Assembly: GCF_019711195.1 (NCBI RefSeq)
Contig: NZ_CP081299.1
Span: forward strand, 1,054,001-1,118,000
DNA length: 64,000 nucleotides
Reading direction: 5' to 3'
Source of the DNA: Dyadobacter sp. NIV53
GTDB taxonomy: Bacteria > Bacteroidota > Bacteroidia > Cytophagales > Spirosomataceae
Made by a program: the position numbers and the translations under genes. Within the stretch, counting starts at the first letter, position 1. The number at the start of each line of letters is the position of its first letter. Below, in pieces: positions 1 to 8,864 of this stretch. The notes under the pieces were generated by a model. That model saw nothing but the letters and a program-made list of their open reading frames with translations, was not told the origin of the DNA and made no database searches.

Positions 1-1339
1 TCATAATGTGTGCGAAGGCAGGTTTGCCCGATTTTACCGTCTTGTCTATTTCTTTCAGGGACAGGGTAAATAAATTCTCGTCAGCAACTCCCCAGATATT
101 TTCATAATCGATATCCTTTTTGACTATACTCGTCCGGTCTACAACGGTATACTTATTGTTGGCAAAAAAGTAACCCATGTTATCAAAATAACCATAACCG
201 CCATAAATGAATTTGCTTTCGTATCCTTTTTGCCCAAAGATCCTTCCCATTGAAAACAGCCCTTCATTCTTTGGCCGGCGAACGATGGATTGTCCGGGTG
301 TGGGTGGTGTACAAATGGACAATGCTTCCAATCCCCGGACCGTTCTGGTTCCGGTTGCATACAAATTGGTAAAAAGCAAACTCTGACCGGCGAGAGAATC
401 CAGATTGGGTGTTATGTTCTTATCACTTCCAAAACACCCAAGAAAATCAGCGCTCAGGCTTTCAACACTGATCAGCACCACATTCATCTTCTTTTCTTTT
501 CCCTGATTTATGATTTTTCTTTCAATGCTGAAAGGATCGTTGTTCACAAACCGGCTTTCCGGCGTTCTGATTTGTTCCCGGATATTTCTGAATGCTTCTT
601 TATCAGGAATTTTCTGGTAAAACTGTTCATAATCAAGCTCGTTGTTCAGGTAAGCAGCAAAGAGTTCATAAAGGCCATTTCCTGCCAGTTCGTTTGTATA
701 AGTATTATCGCTGAATTGCCGGAACTTGTTATTAACCAGGAAATAGGATCCTGCCAGTAATAGTAAATAAATGAGCATTCCTATTGAACGCCGTTTAAAA
801 GAATACGGCTCCGAACTGGCTGCTTTGATAGCGGGTTTCAAAAAATAAACAATCACTGCAGTTGTCAAAATCAGTCCGCTTACGATCATTCCCACGGGAT
901 ACGACTGCCGGATATTTCCAATGACTTCGTTGGTATAAACCAGATAATCAACAGCGATAAAATTGAAACGGGAACTGAATTCATCCCAGAAAACCCATTC
1001 TGAAACTGCATTAAAAAGCAACCCGAAAATAAAAACGCAAAATGTTCCATAAATAGCAAAGCGGTGCCAGCGAAGAACGGAGATCCTGCGTGGTAATAAC
1101 CAGGTATAAAGCATCAGGGGCAGGACAAAATAAACCGCATTGGCCAGGTCATAAAACAAACCCAAACCGAAGATCCCGGAAAAAGCCCTGAAAGTAAAAT
1201 CTACGGCAGATGCCGATTTGATCAATAAAGCAATTCTGGTCAGGATAGATAAGGTTACAACAATGCAGACCATTAACTTCACCAGCGAAAAAGAACGTTT
1301 TTGAGGGATTTCAGCTGAAACTGTTTTATTATGATTCAT
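1..1339 (-). CDS. LTA synthase family sulfatase-fold membrane enzyme (3' end outside window)
   Basis: The reading frame is open from ATG at 1339 down to the left edge, so about 446 N-terminal residues are seen and the C-terminus is missing. The first ~200 residues hold several hydrophobic segments (about five membrane spans), followed by a periplasmic domain that begins with a sulfatase/alkaline-phosphatase-fold signature: NVVLISVESLSADFLGCFG, with the metal-binding Glu. Further on, YATGTRTVRGLEA contains the candidate catalytic Thr, followed by PPTPGQSIVRR. Known LtaS-like enzymes transfer phosphoglycerol groups; in Gram-negative Bacteroidota the same family is annotated as LTA synthase family protein, often with unknown acceptor (glycan or lipid headgroup). 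Its substrate here is not known. It is transcribed away from the two-component operon at 1742. Confidence 0.85.
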   Translation of the reverse strand, partial: MNHNKTVSAEIPQKRSFSLVKLMVCIVVTLSILTRIALLIKSASAVDFTFRAFSGIFGLGLFYDLANAVYFVLPLMLYTWLLPRRISVLRWHRFAIYGTFCVFIFGLLFNAVSEWVFWDEFSSRFNFIAVDYLVYTNEVIGNIRQSYPVGMIVSGLILTTAVIVYFLKPAIKAASSEPYSFKRRSIGMLIYLLLLAGSYFLVNNKFRQFSDNTYTNELAGNGLYELFAAYLNNELDYEQFYQKIPDKEAFRNIREQIRTPESRFVNNDPFSIERKIINQGKEKKMNVVLISVESLSADFLGCFGSDKNITPNLDSLAGQSLLFTNLYATGTRTVRGLEALSICTPPTPGQSIVRRPKNEGLFSMGRIFGQKGYESKFIYGGYGYFDNMGYFFANNKYTVVDRTSIVKKDIDYENIWGVADENLFTLSLKEIDKTVKSGKPAFAHIM

Positions 1340-1741
1340 TTATGCGAACTATAAAATATTGTAACTCCGTAATAATAAACCGTTACCAGCCGGGCCTTAC
1401 TTTTTATTGGATTCCAAGTAGTTCCCGTATTGTAATCGGTATCCAAATGGTAAACCTATAGACAGATTCTGTATTTTTTCTGTACATCAAATTGCAGCGG
1501 GACAGGAATTGAAATAAACCTGTAGTACGGAGTAAGTTGTGGACGAGCGGCGAAAATACAATTAAAAGTAGAACGTACAAAACAGTAAGTTTACGGCATC
1601 TTTTGAGCATAATACTAAACTTTGCCGGTAAACGCCCTTTATTAAACGTTGACAAGGATTACACTACAGAAATAATCCAGATTCCGTTTTAATCTTTGAA
1701 AATTGAAGTGTTCCTGATGACCAGTAAAAAAGTTAGTTAAA
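1340..1741. other. divergent intergenic region
   Basis: This stretch of about 400 bases separates the leftward LTA-synthase-like gene from the rightward response regulator and must contain both promoters. A short open frame on the minus strand (1404-1655) has no recognisable domain and looks like chance. No clear TAnnTTTG element or terminator hairpin was seen. Confidence 0.5.
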
Positions 1742-2422
1742 ATGAAATTGCTAGTAATTGAAGACGAAAGGGATTTATCTGACAGTATTTGCTCCTACCT
1801 GAATTCGGAGCAGTTTACCTGTGAAACTGCCTATGATTACCCTACTGCGCTCGACAAAGTGGTGATCAATGAATATGCGTGTATCATACTTGACATTACA
1901 CTGCCGAATGGAAACGGGCTGGATATTTTATCGCATTTGAAAACATTAAACAAGATTGACGGTGTGTTGATTATCAGCGCCAAAAACTCATTGGAAGACC
2001 GCGTAAAAGGACTGAACAGTGGCGCGGATGACTATCTGACCAAACCATTTCACCTCTCCGAACTGGGTGCCCGGGTAGCTGCTATAGTGAGGCGAAAATC
2101 TTTCGAAGGCAAAACCCGAATCGTCGTCGGCCATCTTATCCTCGATCTGGCTGAACGGATTTTAAGATCAGGCGATGATCAGATTGCACTGACACGAAAA
2201 GAATACGAGCTCCTGCTTTATTTTTTAAGCAATAAAAATAAGGTCGTAACGAAGGAAGCTATCGTTGAGCATCTTTGGGGTGATGATATTGACATGTCCG
2301 ACAGTTATGATTTTATATATTCGCATATCAAAAACCTGAGAAAGAAGCTGATGAATGCCGGTTGTCCCGATTACATCAAAGCCGTTTACGGAATGGGTTA
2401 TAAATTCAGCCTGGATCACTAG
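1742..2422 (+). CDS. OmpR/PhoB-family response regulator
   Basis: The 226-residue protein has a receiver domain (about 1-118) and a winged-helix DNA-binding domain (about 125-224). In the receiver the acidic pocket is IEDE (7-9), the phospho-acceptor is D51 in ILDITLP, the switch Ser is in IISAK, and the conserved Lys is K101 in LTKPF. The C-terminal part ends with VKAVYGMGYKF-like residues (YIKAVYGMGYKFSL), typical of OmpR wings. It starts with ATG two bases after a TTAAA stretch and stops three bases before the sensor kinase start, so the two are translationally linked. The pair probably controls the TonB receptor and PAP2 genes downstream; that is inference from order. Confidence 0.95.
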   Translation: MKLLVIEDERDLSDSICSYLNSEQFTCETAYDYPTALDKVVINEYACIILDITLPNGNGLDILSHLKTLNKIDGVLIISAKNSLEDRVKGLNSGADDYLTKPFHLSELGARVAAIVRRKSFEGKTRIVVGHLILDLAERILRSGDDQIALTRKEYELLLYFLSNKNKVVTKEAIVEHLWGDDIDMSDSYDFIYSHIKNLRKKLMNAGCPDYIKAVYGMGYKFSLDH

Positions 2423-2424
2423 CT

Positions 2425-3681
2425 ATGAAACTATTTACACGCTACAACCGCATAAACCTGACTGTAATGGTTGTGCTGTTTCTGCTTTCCGGTATTTCTT
2501 ATTATTTCCTGATCAATTATGTCCTGGTTCATGAACTGGACGAAGCGCTGGAAGATTACAGGGCCCGGATTGAGAACTTTGTCGAAAAGCAGGACCAGCT
2601 GCCACCGATCGCGCATATGGATGAAACCCTTGTTAAATATATCCCAACCTCTGAATCAGGCCGTCATCAGCAATTACAGACTGTAAATTTATCGGATGCA
2701 CCGGAGAAAAGAAATCACAATTACCGGCAGCTTAGTTATAATCAAAAAGTAAAAAATACGTACTACCGCGTTACGCTGGCAAAACCGATTGAAGGCGTAA
2801 GGCTTCTTATCAGAACCGTTGTATTCATCACAGTTGCAATGCTCCTTATTGTCATTATCACTACGGTTGTATTGAACCTGGTTATTCTGCGTCGACTTTG
2901 GCAACCTTTTTATGCTTCTATGGCAGCTATGAAAACCTTTAAACTGGGTAAAAAACAAATTCCGGATTTCCCGTTTACCAATACGGAGGAATTTGATTAC
3001 ATGAACAAGCTGCTTGAAGATACAATCAGGAACGCCGAAACGGATTATCAGGTTCTTAAAGAATTTACAGAAAATGCATCCCACGAAATACAAACACCGC
3101 TGGCCATTATCCGCTCCAAACTGGACCTGGTAATTCAGGAAGAAGGCCTTTCGGTGAAACAAACACAGGCACTTTCCAGTATTTATTCCGGGATTAAAAG
3201 GCTTACAAAACTCAATCAGTCACTGCTTCTCCTTGCAAAAATCGAAAATAACCAGTTTGCTGAAACTGAATCCATAAACGTTGAAGAAAAGATTAACGAA
3301 AAACTGGAACAGTTCCAGGAATTCTGGCAAAACAGCGATATCAGCATAACAGCCAACCTTAGACCTTCCACAGTTGAATCCAACCCTGAGCTGTTTGACA
3401 TTCTTCTCAGCAACCTGATCAGTAATGCAGGCAGGCATAATAAAGAAAACGGATCTATTTTTATTGAACTCTTCCCTAATAAACTCATTGTCGAAAACAC
3501 AGGATCTCAAAATCCGTTAGACAACCAGCGGCTGTTCCGCCGTTTTTATAAGGAAGAACAGCACAGCCAGCACAACGGTCTCGGCTTGTCTATTGTCAAA
3601 CAGATCTGCGATCAATTGGATATCGAAATTCATTATAATTATGTGACTGACAGCCATAGGTTTACGCTCAGCTGGAAATAA
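2425..3681 (+). CDS. membrane sensor histidine kinase (HisKA/HATPase)
   Basis: This 418-residue kinase has a first membrane span at about 12-35, a periplasmic loop of roughly 90 residues, a second span at about 130-155, and then the dimerisation/phospho-acceptor domain with H220 in ENASHEIQTPLA. The ATPase domain follows, with the N box in LLSNLISNAGRHN and a G box in HNGLGLSIVKQI. The periplasmic loop has no recognised sensor domain. The start codon lies two bases after the response-regulator stop. The architecture is that of Bacteroidota two-component sensors linked to an OmpR-type partner. The ligand is unknown, although the adjacent TonB receptor and phosphatase hint at an envelope or nutrient signal. 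Confidence 0.95.
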   Translation: MKLFTRYNRINLTVMVVLFLLSGISYYFLINYVLVHELDEALEDYRARIENFVEKQDQLPPIAHMDETLVKYIPTSESGRHQQLQTVNLSDAPEKRNHNYRQLSYNQKVKNTYYRVTLAKPIEGVRLLIRTVVFITVAMLLIVIITTVVLNLVILRRLWQPFYASMAAMKTFKLGKKQIPDFPFTNTEEFDYMNKLLEDTIRNAETDYQVLKEFTENASHEIQTPLAIIRSKLDLVIQEEGLSVKQTQALSSIYSGIKRLTKLNQSLLLLAKIENNQFAETESINVEEKINEKLEQFQEFWQNSDISITANLRPSTVESNPELFDILLSNLISNAGRHNKENGSIFIELFPNKLIVENTGSQNPLDNQRLFRRFYKEEQHSQHNGLGLSIVKQICDQLDIEIHYNYVTDSHRFTLSWK

Positions 3682-3771
3682 TTTTTTGATTTATTATCCC
3701 GCATTTAACCTGTCTCTAAACTTTCTCCAGAATTGGCCTTTACGTTTGTGATATCAACCAACGTATTTCCA

Positions 3772-6249
3772 ATGAGGCCCCTGATTTCCACTATATTTCT
3801 CTTATTATTTGTCGGCGCCAATGTTTACAGCCAAACAAATTCAGGCCTTAAAATCAATGGCAAAATAATTGACGTTACTACAAATAAACCGGTAGAGTAT
3901 GCGTCTGTCGGTTTGACCGACCAGCTCACAAACAAAGTCCTTAATGGCGCTGTCACAGATACAACCGGCTTTTTCGAAATGACCGGCCTCATACCGGGAA
4001 CCTACACTTTAAGTATCGACTTTATTGGTTATCAGAAGAAAGAGTTAAAAGATATTGTAATTACCACTTCTGCTAAAAACTTTTCACTCAACACAATAGC
4101 TATAACACCATCGGTAAAAATGCTGGCAGAAGTAACTGTGTCTGGCAGGGCAGCCATTGTTGAAAACCAGATTGATAAGATCGTTTACAATGCTGCCAAT
4201 GATATTACTTCCCAGGCCGGTGTTGCACTGGATGTTTTGAAAAAAGTACCCCAGGTTTCGGTGGATATTGATGGAAATGTAGAATTACAGGGAAATCCGA
4301 ATGTGCGTTTTCTGATCAACGGCAAACCATCCAGTGTTTTCGGAAACAGCCTCACCGACGCCCTCGCTTCCATTCCGGCCAGCCAGATCAAAAGCATCGA
4401 AGCTATTACCAGTCCGGGTGCGAAGTACGATGCGCAGGGAACGGGCGGAATTATCAACATTATTTTGAAAGACAACCGTTTGCAGGGAATTAACGGAAAT
4501 GTCAGCCTTTCGGCAGGAACCAGGCTTGAAAACGGGTCAGTAAACCTTAATTTCAGACGGAACAATTTTGGGGTGAACGCATTTTTCAGTGGCAACAAAC
4601 AACTCAGTTCAAGGACACCAGGAACGCAGGACCGCCTGTCATCGAATGCATCGGACACAACTACAACGCGGCTGCTTCAAAACGGTTACCAGGATTTTCA
4701 ACGAAGCGGTTACAGATCCGGAATCGGTTTTGACTGGACTTTATCAAAAAAAGATAACCTGATCGGATCAGTTGGTTACAATAATTTCAGTAACAAAAGC
4801 AGTGGAATTACGGACATTTCGCAAACGGTTTTTAATAACACGGGAATACCGGTTTCATCAAGTGAATTATTCCGTAATTCGACCAGCAATGGTGGCATCA
4901 GTGCAATCGATTGGTCTTTGAATTATATCAAAAAACTAAAAAAGGACGGCCAGGAACTGAATGTCCTGTACAGTTCCAGTTTTGGAAAACCGCGCAATAA
5001 TTACAGCCAGATCCAGAATTTCAGTACGGAAACCGTTCCATATTCAGGCACAACCGGCAATACGCCCGGCAACGACAGGCAAACTAATATTTCGATAGAT
5101 TACTCCCATCCGGTCACTAAAAAATTTATGATTGAAACCGGGTTAAAAACGGTATGGCAGGATATTAACAGTATTGCCAATATACGGGTTTTGAAACCGG
5201 CATTGAACCAGTTTGTGCCCGATCTGACGCAGTCGTACCAGTTGAACTACAACATGAAAATTTATGCCGGTTATTTGTCCGCAACGTTTTCCATGTTCAA
5301 TTTTTTAAATGTAAAAGCAGGTGCACGTTTCGAGCATACCGATGTCAGAATAGATTACCCGAATACCTTTATCCCCTCCTACAACAATCTGGTGCCATCT
5401 CTGATTTTTTCACACAATTTCAAGGACGACCAATCTGTTAAACTTGCTTTTACACGCCGTATCGAACGTGCTGAATACCGGGAAATTAACCCGTTCATGA
5501 ACCTGAGTGATCCTTACAACATCACCGCCGGGAATCCGCTTTTGAAACCCGAAATAGGAAACAATTTTGAGCTGGGTTACAACAAACCTTTCAAAAACGG
5601 CGGCAGTGTGTACATCGCGTTGATTGAGAGGATTAATACGAGCGACATTAAACCGTACACAACTTTTTATCCTACTTACATGATAGGTGATTCTGCCTAT
5701 CAGAATGTATCAGTTACCTTACGTCAAAACATTGGGACAGAGTACAATTCAGGTGTAAGTATTTCAGGTTCAATGCCATTATCCAGCCGGTTAAATTTGC
5801 GTGGTAATGTCATTGTAACCCAGAAACGGGTGGTTAACAATTTGCTAACAACTGATAATGTCACCAACGGAACCAACTGGCGCTTTAATTTGAATGCGAC
5901 TTATCAGCTTCCGAAAGACCTCATTCTGGAAGGGTTTGGTAATTATTCGTCTGCTATTAACACCATTCAGGGAAAACGGCCGCAGCAGCTTACCTACAAC
6001 TTCGCGTTCAGAAAGCAGTTTTACCATAAAAATGCAAGTATCGGTTTCACGGCAACCAATCCCTTTACCAAATATATCAGTCAGGTTACAACCGTCACAA
6101 CGGGCAATTACATGGCTACCAATACAGTGCTTGTGCCCTACCGCTCATTCGGAATCAGCCTGACTTACAAATTCGGAAAACTGGAATTCAAAAAGGGTAA
6201 AGACCAGAACACTGATTTTCTGCACAGTGCACCCAATACAGATAATTAA
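3772..6249 (+). CDS. TonB-dependent outer-membrane receptor (carboxypeptidase-regulatory-like, plug, barrel)
   Basis: The chosen ATG at 3772 places a signal peptide at residues 1-20 (MRPLISTIFLLLFVGANVYS, then QT). An in-frame TTG at 3733 would add 13 residues in front of it and is less likely. Residues ~28-110 form a carboxypeptidase-regulatory-like fold (INGKIIDVTTNKPVEYASV), ~115-225 a plug domain (NPNVRFLINGKPS, ITSPGAKYDAQGTGGIINI), and the remaining ~600 residues an outer-membrane barrel of the OMP_b-brl type, ending in FGISLTYKFGKLEFKKG. Members of this family lack an obvious TonB box and their substrates are mostly unknown. It sits 90 bases after the sensor kinase and 32 bases before the PAP2 gene, which suggests a four-gene operon. 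Confidence 0.93.
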   Translation: MRPLISTIFLLLFVGANVYSQTNSGLKINGKIIDVTTNKPVEYASVGLTDQLTNKVLNGAVTDTTGFFEMTGLIPGTYTLSIDFIGYQKKELKDIVITTSAKNFSLNTIAITPSVKMLAEVTVSGRAAIVENQIDKIVYNAANDITSQAGVALDVLKKVPQVSVDIDGNVELQGNPNVRFLINGKPSSVFGNSLTDALASIPASQIKSIEAITSPGAKYDAQGTGGIINIILKDNRLQGINGNVSLSAGTRLENGSVNLNFRRNNFGVNAFFSGNKQLSSRTPGTQDRLSSNASDTTTTRLLQNGYQDFQRSGYRSGIGFDWTLSKKDNLIGSVGYNNFSNKSSGITDISQTVFNNTGIPVSSSELFRNSTSNGGISAIDWSLNYIKKLKKDGQELNVLYSSSFGKPRNNYSQIQNFSTETVPYSGTTGNTPGNDRQTNISIDYSHPVTKKFMIETGLKTVWQDINSIANIRVLKPALNQFVPDLTQSYQLNYNMKIYAGYLSATFSMFNFLNVKAGARFEHTDVRIDYPNTFIPSYNNLVPSLIFSHNFKDDQSVKLAFTRRIERAEYREINPFMNLSDPYNITAGNPLLKPEIGNNFELGYNKPFKNGGSVYIALIERINTSDIKPYTTFYPTYMIGDSAYQNVSVTLRQNIGTEYNSGVSISGSMPLSSRLNLRGNVIVTQKRVVNNLLTTDNVTNGTNWRFNLNATYQLPKDLILEGFGNYSSAINTIQGKRPQQLTYNFAFRKQFYHKNASIGFTATNPFTKYISQVTTVTTGNYMATNTVLVPYRSFGISLTYKFGKLEFKKGKDQNTDFLHSAPNTDN

Positions 6250-6281
6250 TCATTGGGCAGAAACCTTCAACAATAAAGTTT

Positions 6282-6956
6282 ATGAAACGAATTATTGCGA
6301 TTCCGGCATTTCTAATTCTTTTTCAACTTGACAGTTTCTCACAAAGTACAGATTCCACAGCAAAAATTACCCGCTTTACACGCCCACAGCTGTATGCACC
6401 GGCAGCACTGATACTTTCAGGTTTTATTGCCAACGGGCACTCTGTTGAATCCATCAAAAATGAGGTTGCAGAAGAACGTAACGAACACATTCCAGGCTTT
6501 AAAACTAAAATAGACGATTATCTGCAATTCTCGCCACTGGCAATAACTTATGGCCTCGATGCTTTTGGAGTAAAATCAAAAACTGATTTCCTCAACCGCT
6601 CTGTTATCCTTTTGAAAGGGGAAGTGCTTGCAATCGGAACCGCAACGGTGCTGAAAAAAGCATTTCATACACTACGGCCCGACGGAAGTTCACACACATC
6701 TTTTCCATCGGGTCATACCACACAAGCATTTGCTGCGGCAACCTTCCTGAACGAAGAATATAAAAACACTTATAAATGGATGCCATATGCTTCTTATTCG
6801 ATCGCATCGTCGGTCGGGTTACTCAGAGTCGCCAATAACCGCCACTATATCAGTGATGTGCTCGTTGGAGCCGGAATCGGATATTTGTCGATGAAGGCGG
6901 CGTATTGGACGCATCGGTATAAATGGGGAAGGAAAAAAAATACACATATTGAATAA
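6282..6956 (+). CDS. PAP2-family phosphatase, secreted
   Basis: The 224-residue protein has an N-terminal signal peptide (FLILFQLDSFSQ) and the three PAP2 motifs: LRPDGSSH (motif 1 RP), SFPSGHTTQAF (motif 2 with SGH) and HYISDVLVGAGIGY (motif 3 with His and Asp). PAP2 enzymes dephosphorylate lipid phosphates such as phosphatidic acid, undecaprenyl pyrophosphate or lipid A 1-phosphate. The soluble, periplasm-facing layout without six obvious membrane spans fits a periplasmic acid-phosphatase-like member. It closes the two-component/TonB operon. A clear paralogue lies at 30959-31717, with the same GLDVFGVKSK-like block and YWTHRYKWG tail. Confidence 0.92.
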   Translation: MKRIIAIPAFLILFQLDSFSQSTDSTAKITRFTRPQLYAPAALILSGFIANGHSVESIKNEVAEERNEHIPGFKTKIDDYLQFSPLAITYGLDAFGVKSKTDFLNRSVILLKGEVLAIGTATVLKKAFHTLRPDGSSHTSFPSGHTTQAFAAATFLNEEYKNTYKWMPYASYSIASSVGLLRVANNRHYISDVLVGAGIGYLSMKAAYWTHRYKWGRKKNTHIE

Positions 6957-7056
6957 ATCGTGACTTTCTAATAAAGCACGGCTTAGGATTATTTCTGAGA
7001 AGCTACTTATCCCTTACAATCGGTAATCAGTATGGTTTTTGAGATAAAATTCGTTT

Positions 7057-8086
7057 TCAAATATCAAATTTTTCAAGTTTGTCCTTTCTGAAAACGTACA
7101 CTTCATAATAGTGCTGGTTGATACCGAATACCTCTTCGAGAATAAATTTATCAGCATCACCAATAAGTTTTTTGGCAACTGCCTGTTTTTCAACCGGTAA
7201 ATCGCTCATTTCTATTTTATTCTCAAATTCGATACCGTCGTCGTATTCAAATTCTAAGGAAAAATATCCCTGACGCCATTGAACCTGGGTTTGTATACCA
7301 CCCGAAACTGGCGTAAAACTCATGTGAGCGCCATGGTCACGGATCAGTCGGCTCGCAGCACTTCCGAAAAGACTTAGTCCGGAAATAACCATTGCAGTAT
7401 AACCCAGACGTTTAAAAAAAGCCGGGCTAAGCTTAGGCAATAGCCATTTCATTCCCCAGGAAGATCCAATGGCTGCTACGGCAATTAATGTTCCCAAACC
7501 CGTTGCTTTCACCGTTAGCAAACCAAACGAAGCATACAAGGAAAGCTTAATAATATGCAGTAAGATTTCATTGGCAGCCCTTGTTGCTACTATCTGCTCT
7601 TTGGTCAAACCATATCGCAGATAAAAACGATTAAATAACAATCCGACAGCCCCGGTTAATCCGGAAACAAAGCCTGCTGCTAATCCAATCAGCGAAAGAT
7701 AAAATGCGGGTAAAGTTTCTTTTTCCTCCACTCCATTTCCATTTTTTAGAAGCATAGGCAGGTTACCTACCAGGAACAGTCCAAGGATCAGTTCCAGATA
7801 TAATGGGTTAATAAATTTAAGCAGCCAGGCACCAAGCCAGACTGCGGGCAATGCCGGAGGGACAAATCTTGCTACGATTTTCCAGTTGATATGAGATTTA
7901 AAAACGACCATTCTGGACAAAGAACTGGATGCTGTCCCGATTGAGAGCGCCGCAAGGAACCTGTGCAGCAGGCAATAAAGATTTGATAATTGGAATTAAA
8001 ATCAATCCTGCCCCTCCACCACAAACAGCTGAAATAGAAAAAGCAAAAACTGAACTCAGAAATAAAATTAACTCTGAAAAAAACAT
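7057..8086 (-). pseudogene. TauE/SafE-family sulfite exporter-like permease with PepSY-like tail, broken by a +1 frameshift
   Basis: The gene starts at ATG 8086 (AGGA eight bases upstream) with MFFSELILFLSSVFAFSIS and the family glycine motif CGGGAGLILIP. The frame is lost near 7953, where CAG GTT CCT is followed by one extra T; after the shift the expected ALSIGTASSSLSRMVVF continues in the frame that ends at 7057. The joined product would be about 342 residues. The first ~255 form the eight-span TauE/SafE permease (known members export sulfite or organosulfur anions). The last ~85 are a soluble extension (GYFSLEFEYDDGIEFENKI ... YYEVYVF) that resembles a PepSY-like domain; that resemblance is inference. 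Either a consensus error or a recent pseudogene is possible. Confidence 0.8.
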
Positions 8087-8394
8087 AAAGTTGTCCTGTA
8101 ATTGGCAAGCAAATGCAATTTGCAGCGCATGAAAAAAAATAATAATTATTTGATAATGAATAGATTAAAATTTTTTTAAACCCATTTAATCCATTCCATG
8201 ATCAAACTTATCATCAGATACTGGAGTTTTTTTGGAGATGCCTAAAACAGAGATGTTTTTTGTCACACCCATTATTGCAAGGAAGTCTGTATAAAAAAAA
8301 ATCTTCCCGGCCTGACCAACCTATGACATAGGGCTGTCACCAGTGTGGTATTACTTTGTGGTGTTATAAATCAATCACAAAAAAATAAAATACT
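8087..8394. other. intergenic region with a dyad
   Basis: These 308 bases separate the leftward permease from the rightward DUF1761 gene. The left half is AT-rich with no gene. The right half contains the dyad CCTATG-A-CATAGG (8320-8332), described separately. No terminator was expected between divergent genes and none was seen. Confidence 0.5.
8314..8338. promoter_or_regulatory. operator-like dyad upstream of the DUF1761 gene
   Basis: CCTATG and CATAGG (8320-8325, 8327-8332) are perfect inverted arms around a single A, and the outer GAC...GTC triplets at 8314-8316 and 8336-8338 extend the symmetry (9 of 12 positions pair). It lies 57 bases before the start codon at 8395, where a repressor site would be expected. 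The regulator is unknown. Confidence 0.35.
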
Positions 8395-8811
8395 ATGTTT
8401 AATGTACTGGCAGATATCTCCTGGTTAAGTGTTGTAATTGCATTTGTTCCTTATTTCCTTCTTGGTGCCTTGTGGTTTACCGTACTTTTTTCAAGACCAT
8501 ACAAAATTTCATTGGGCATAGAAAATGAACCGGCACAAAAGCCAGCAGCTATTTTTATTATCGGGCCAGCACTGTGCTGTCTGGTCATTACATTTGCCAG
8601 CGCAATTTTAGTATATGCTTTGAAAATTGATTCGTATGAAAATGCACTGATGTTCGCTTTAATGGTCGGATTGGGATACCTGGTTGCCAATACCGTCAAT
8701 ATCGCTATCAATCCCAATATACCACGTCCACTGCTTTACGGGCTTATTAGTGGTGTTTATCATTTGGCTGGTATTTTGATTGTAAGTATGATTTTAGTTG
8801 CAATGAAATAA
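8395..8811 (+). CDS. DUF1761 family membrane protein
   Basis: The 138-residue protein has four predicted membrane spans: ~10-30 (VVIAFVPYFLLGALWFTVLF), ~50-75, ~80-105 and ~115-136. The LGALWFTVLFSRPY element near the N-terminus, a gap of ~20 polar residues and a GLGYLVANTVNIAIN-type third span match the DUF1761 family (function unknown). It is followed 53 bases later by the YdeI-family gene on the same strand. The upstream dyad at 8314-8338 suggests it has its own regulation. Confidence 0.8.
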   Translation: MFNVLADISWLSVVIAFVPYFLLGALWFTVLFSRPYKISLGIENEPAQKPAAIFIIGPALCCLVITFASAILVYALKIDSYENALMFALMVGLGYLVANTVNIAINPNIPRPLLYGLISGVYHLAGILIVSMILVAMK

Positions 8812-8842
8812 AGGTTGCAGCATTAATCACGTGGTAAAATAT

Positions 8843-8850
8843 TATTTTTG
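8843..8850 (+). promoter_or_regulatory. candidate -7 element (TATTTTTG) for the YdeI-family gene
   Basis: The octamer TATTTTTG fits the Bacteroidota -7 consensus TAnnTTTG and ends 14 bases before the ATG at 8865. A TTG lies at 8815-8817, somewhat further upstream than usual for the -33 element. The leader would be very short. Confidence 0.3.
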
Positions 8851-8864
8851 AAGAAATTCAGCGG

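Noticed and set aside
290..760. 156-codon open frame on the plus strand
   Set aside because: It lies antisense to the LTA-synthase-like gene whose motifs are clear; no independent protein features.
1404..1655. 83-codon open frame in the 1340-1741 gap
   Set aside because: No motif, no ribosome site and no convincing start; treated as chance.
2689..3162. 157-codon open frame antisense to the sensor kinase
   Set aside because: Composition is Cys/Phe/Asn-rich noise; the sense strand carries a complete kinase.
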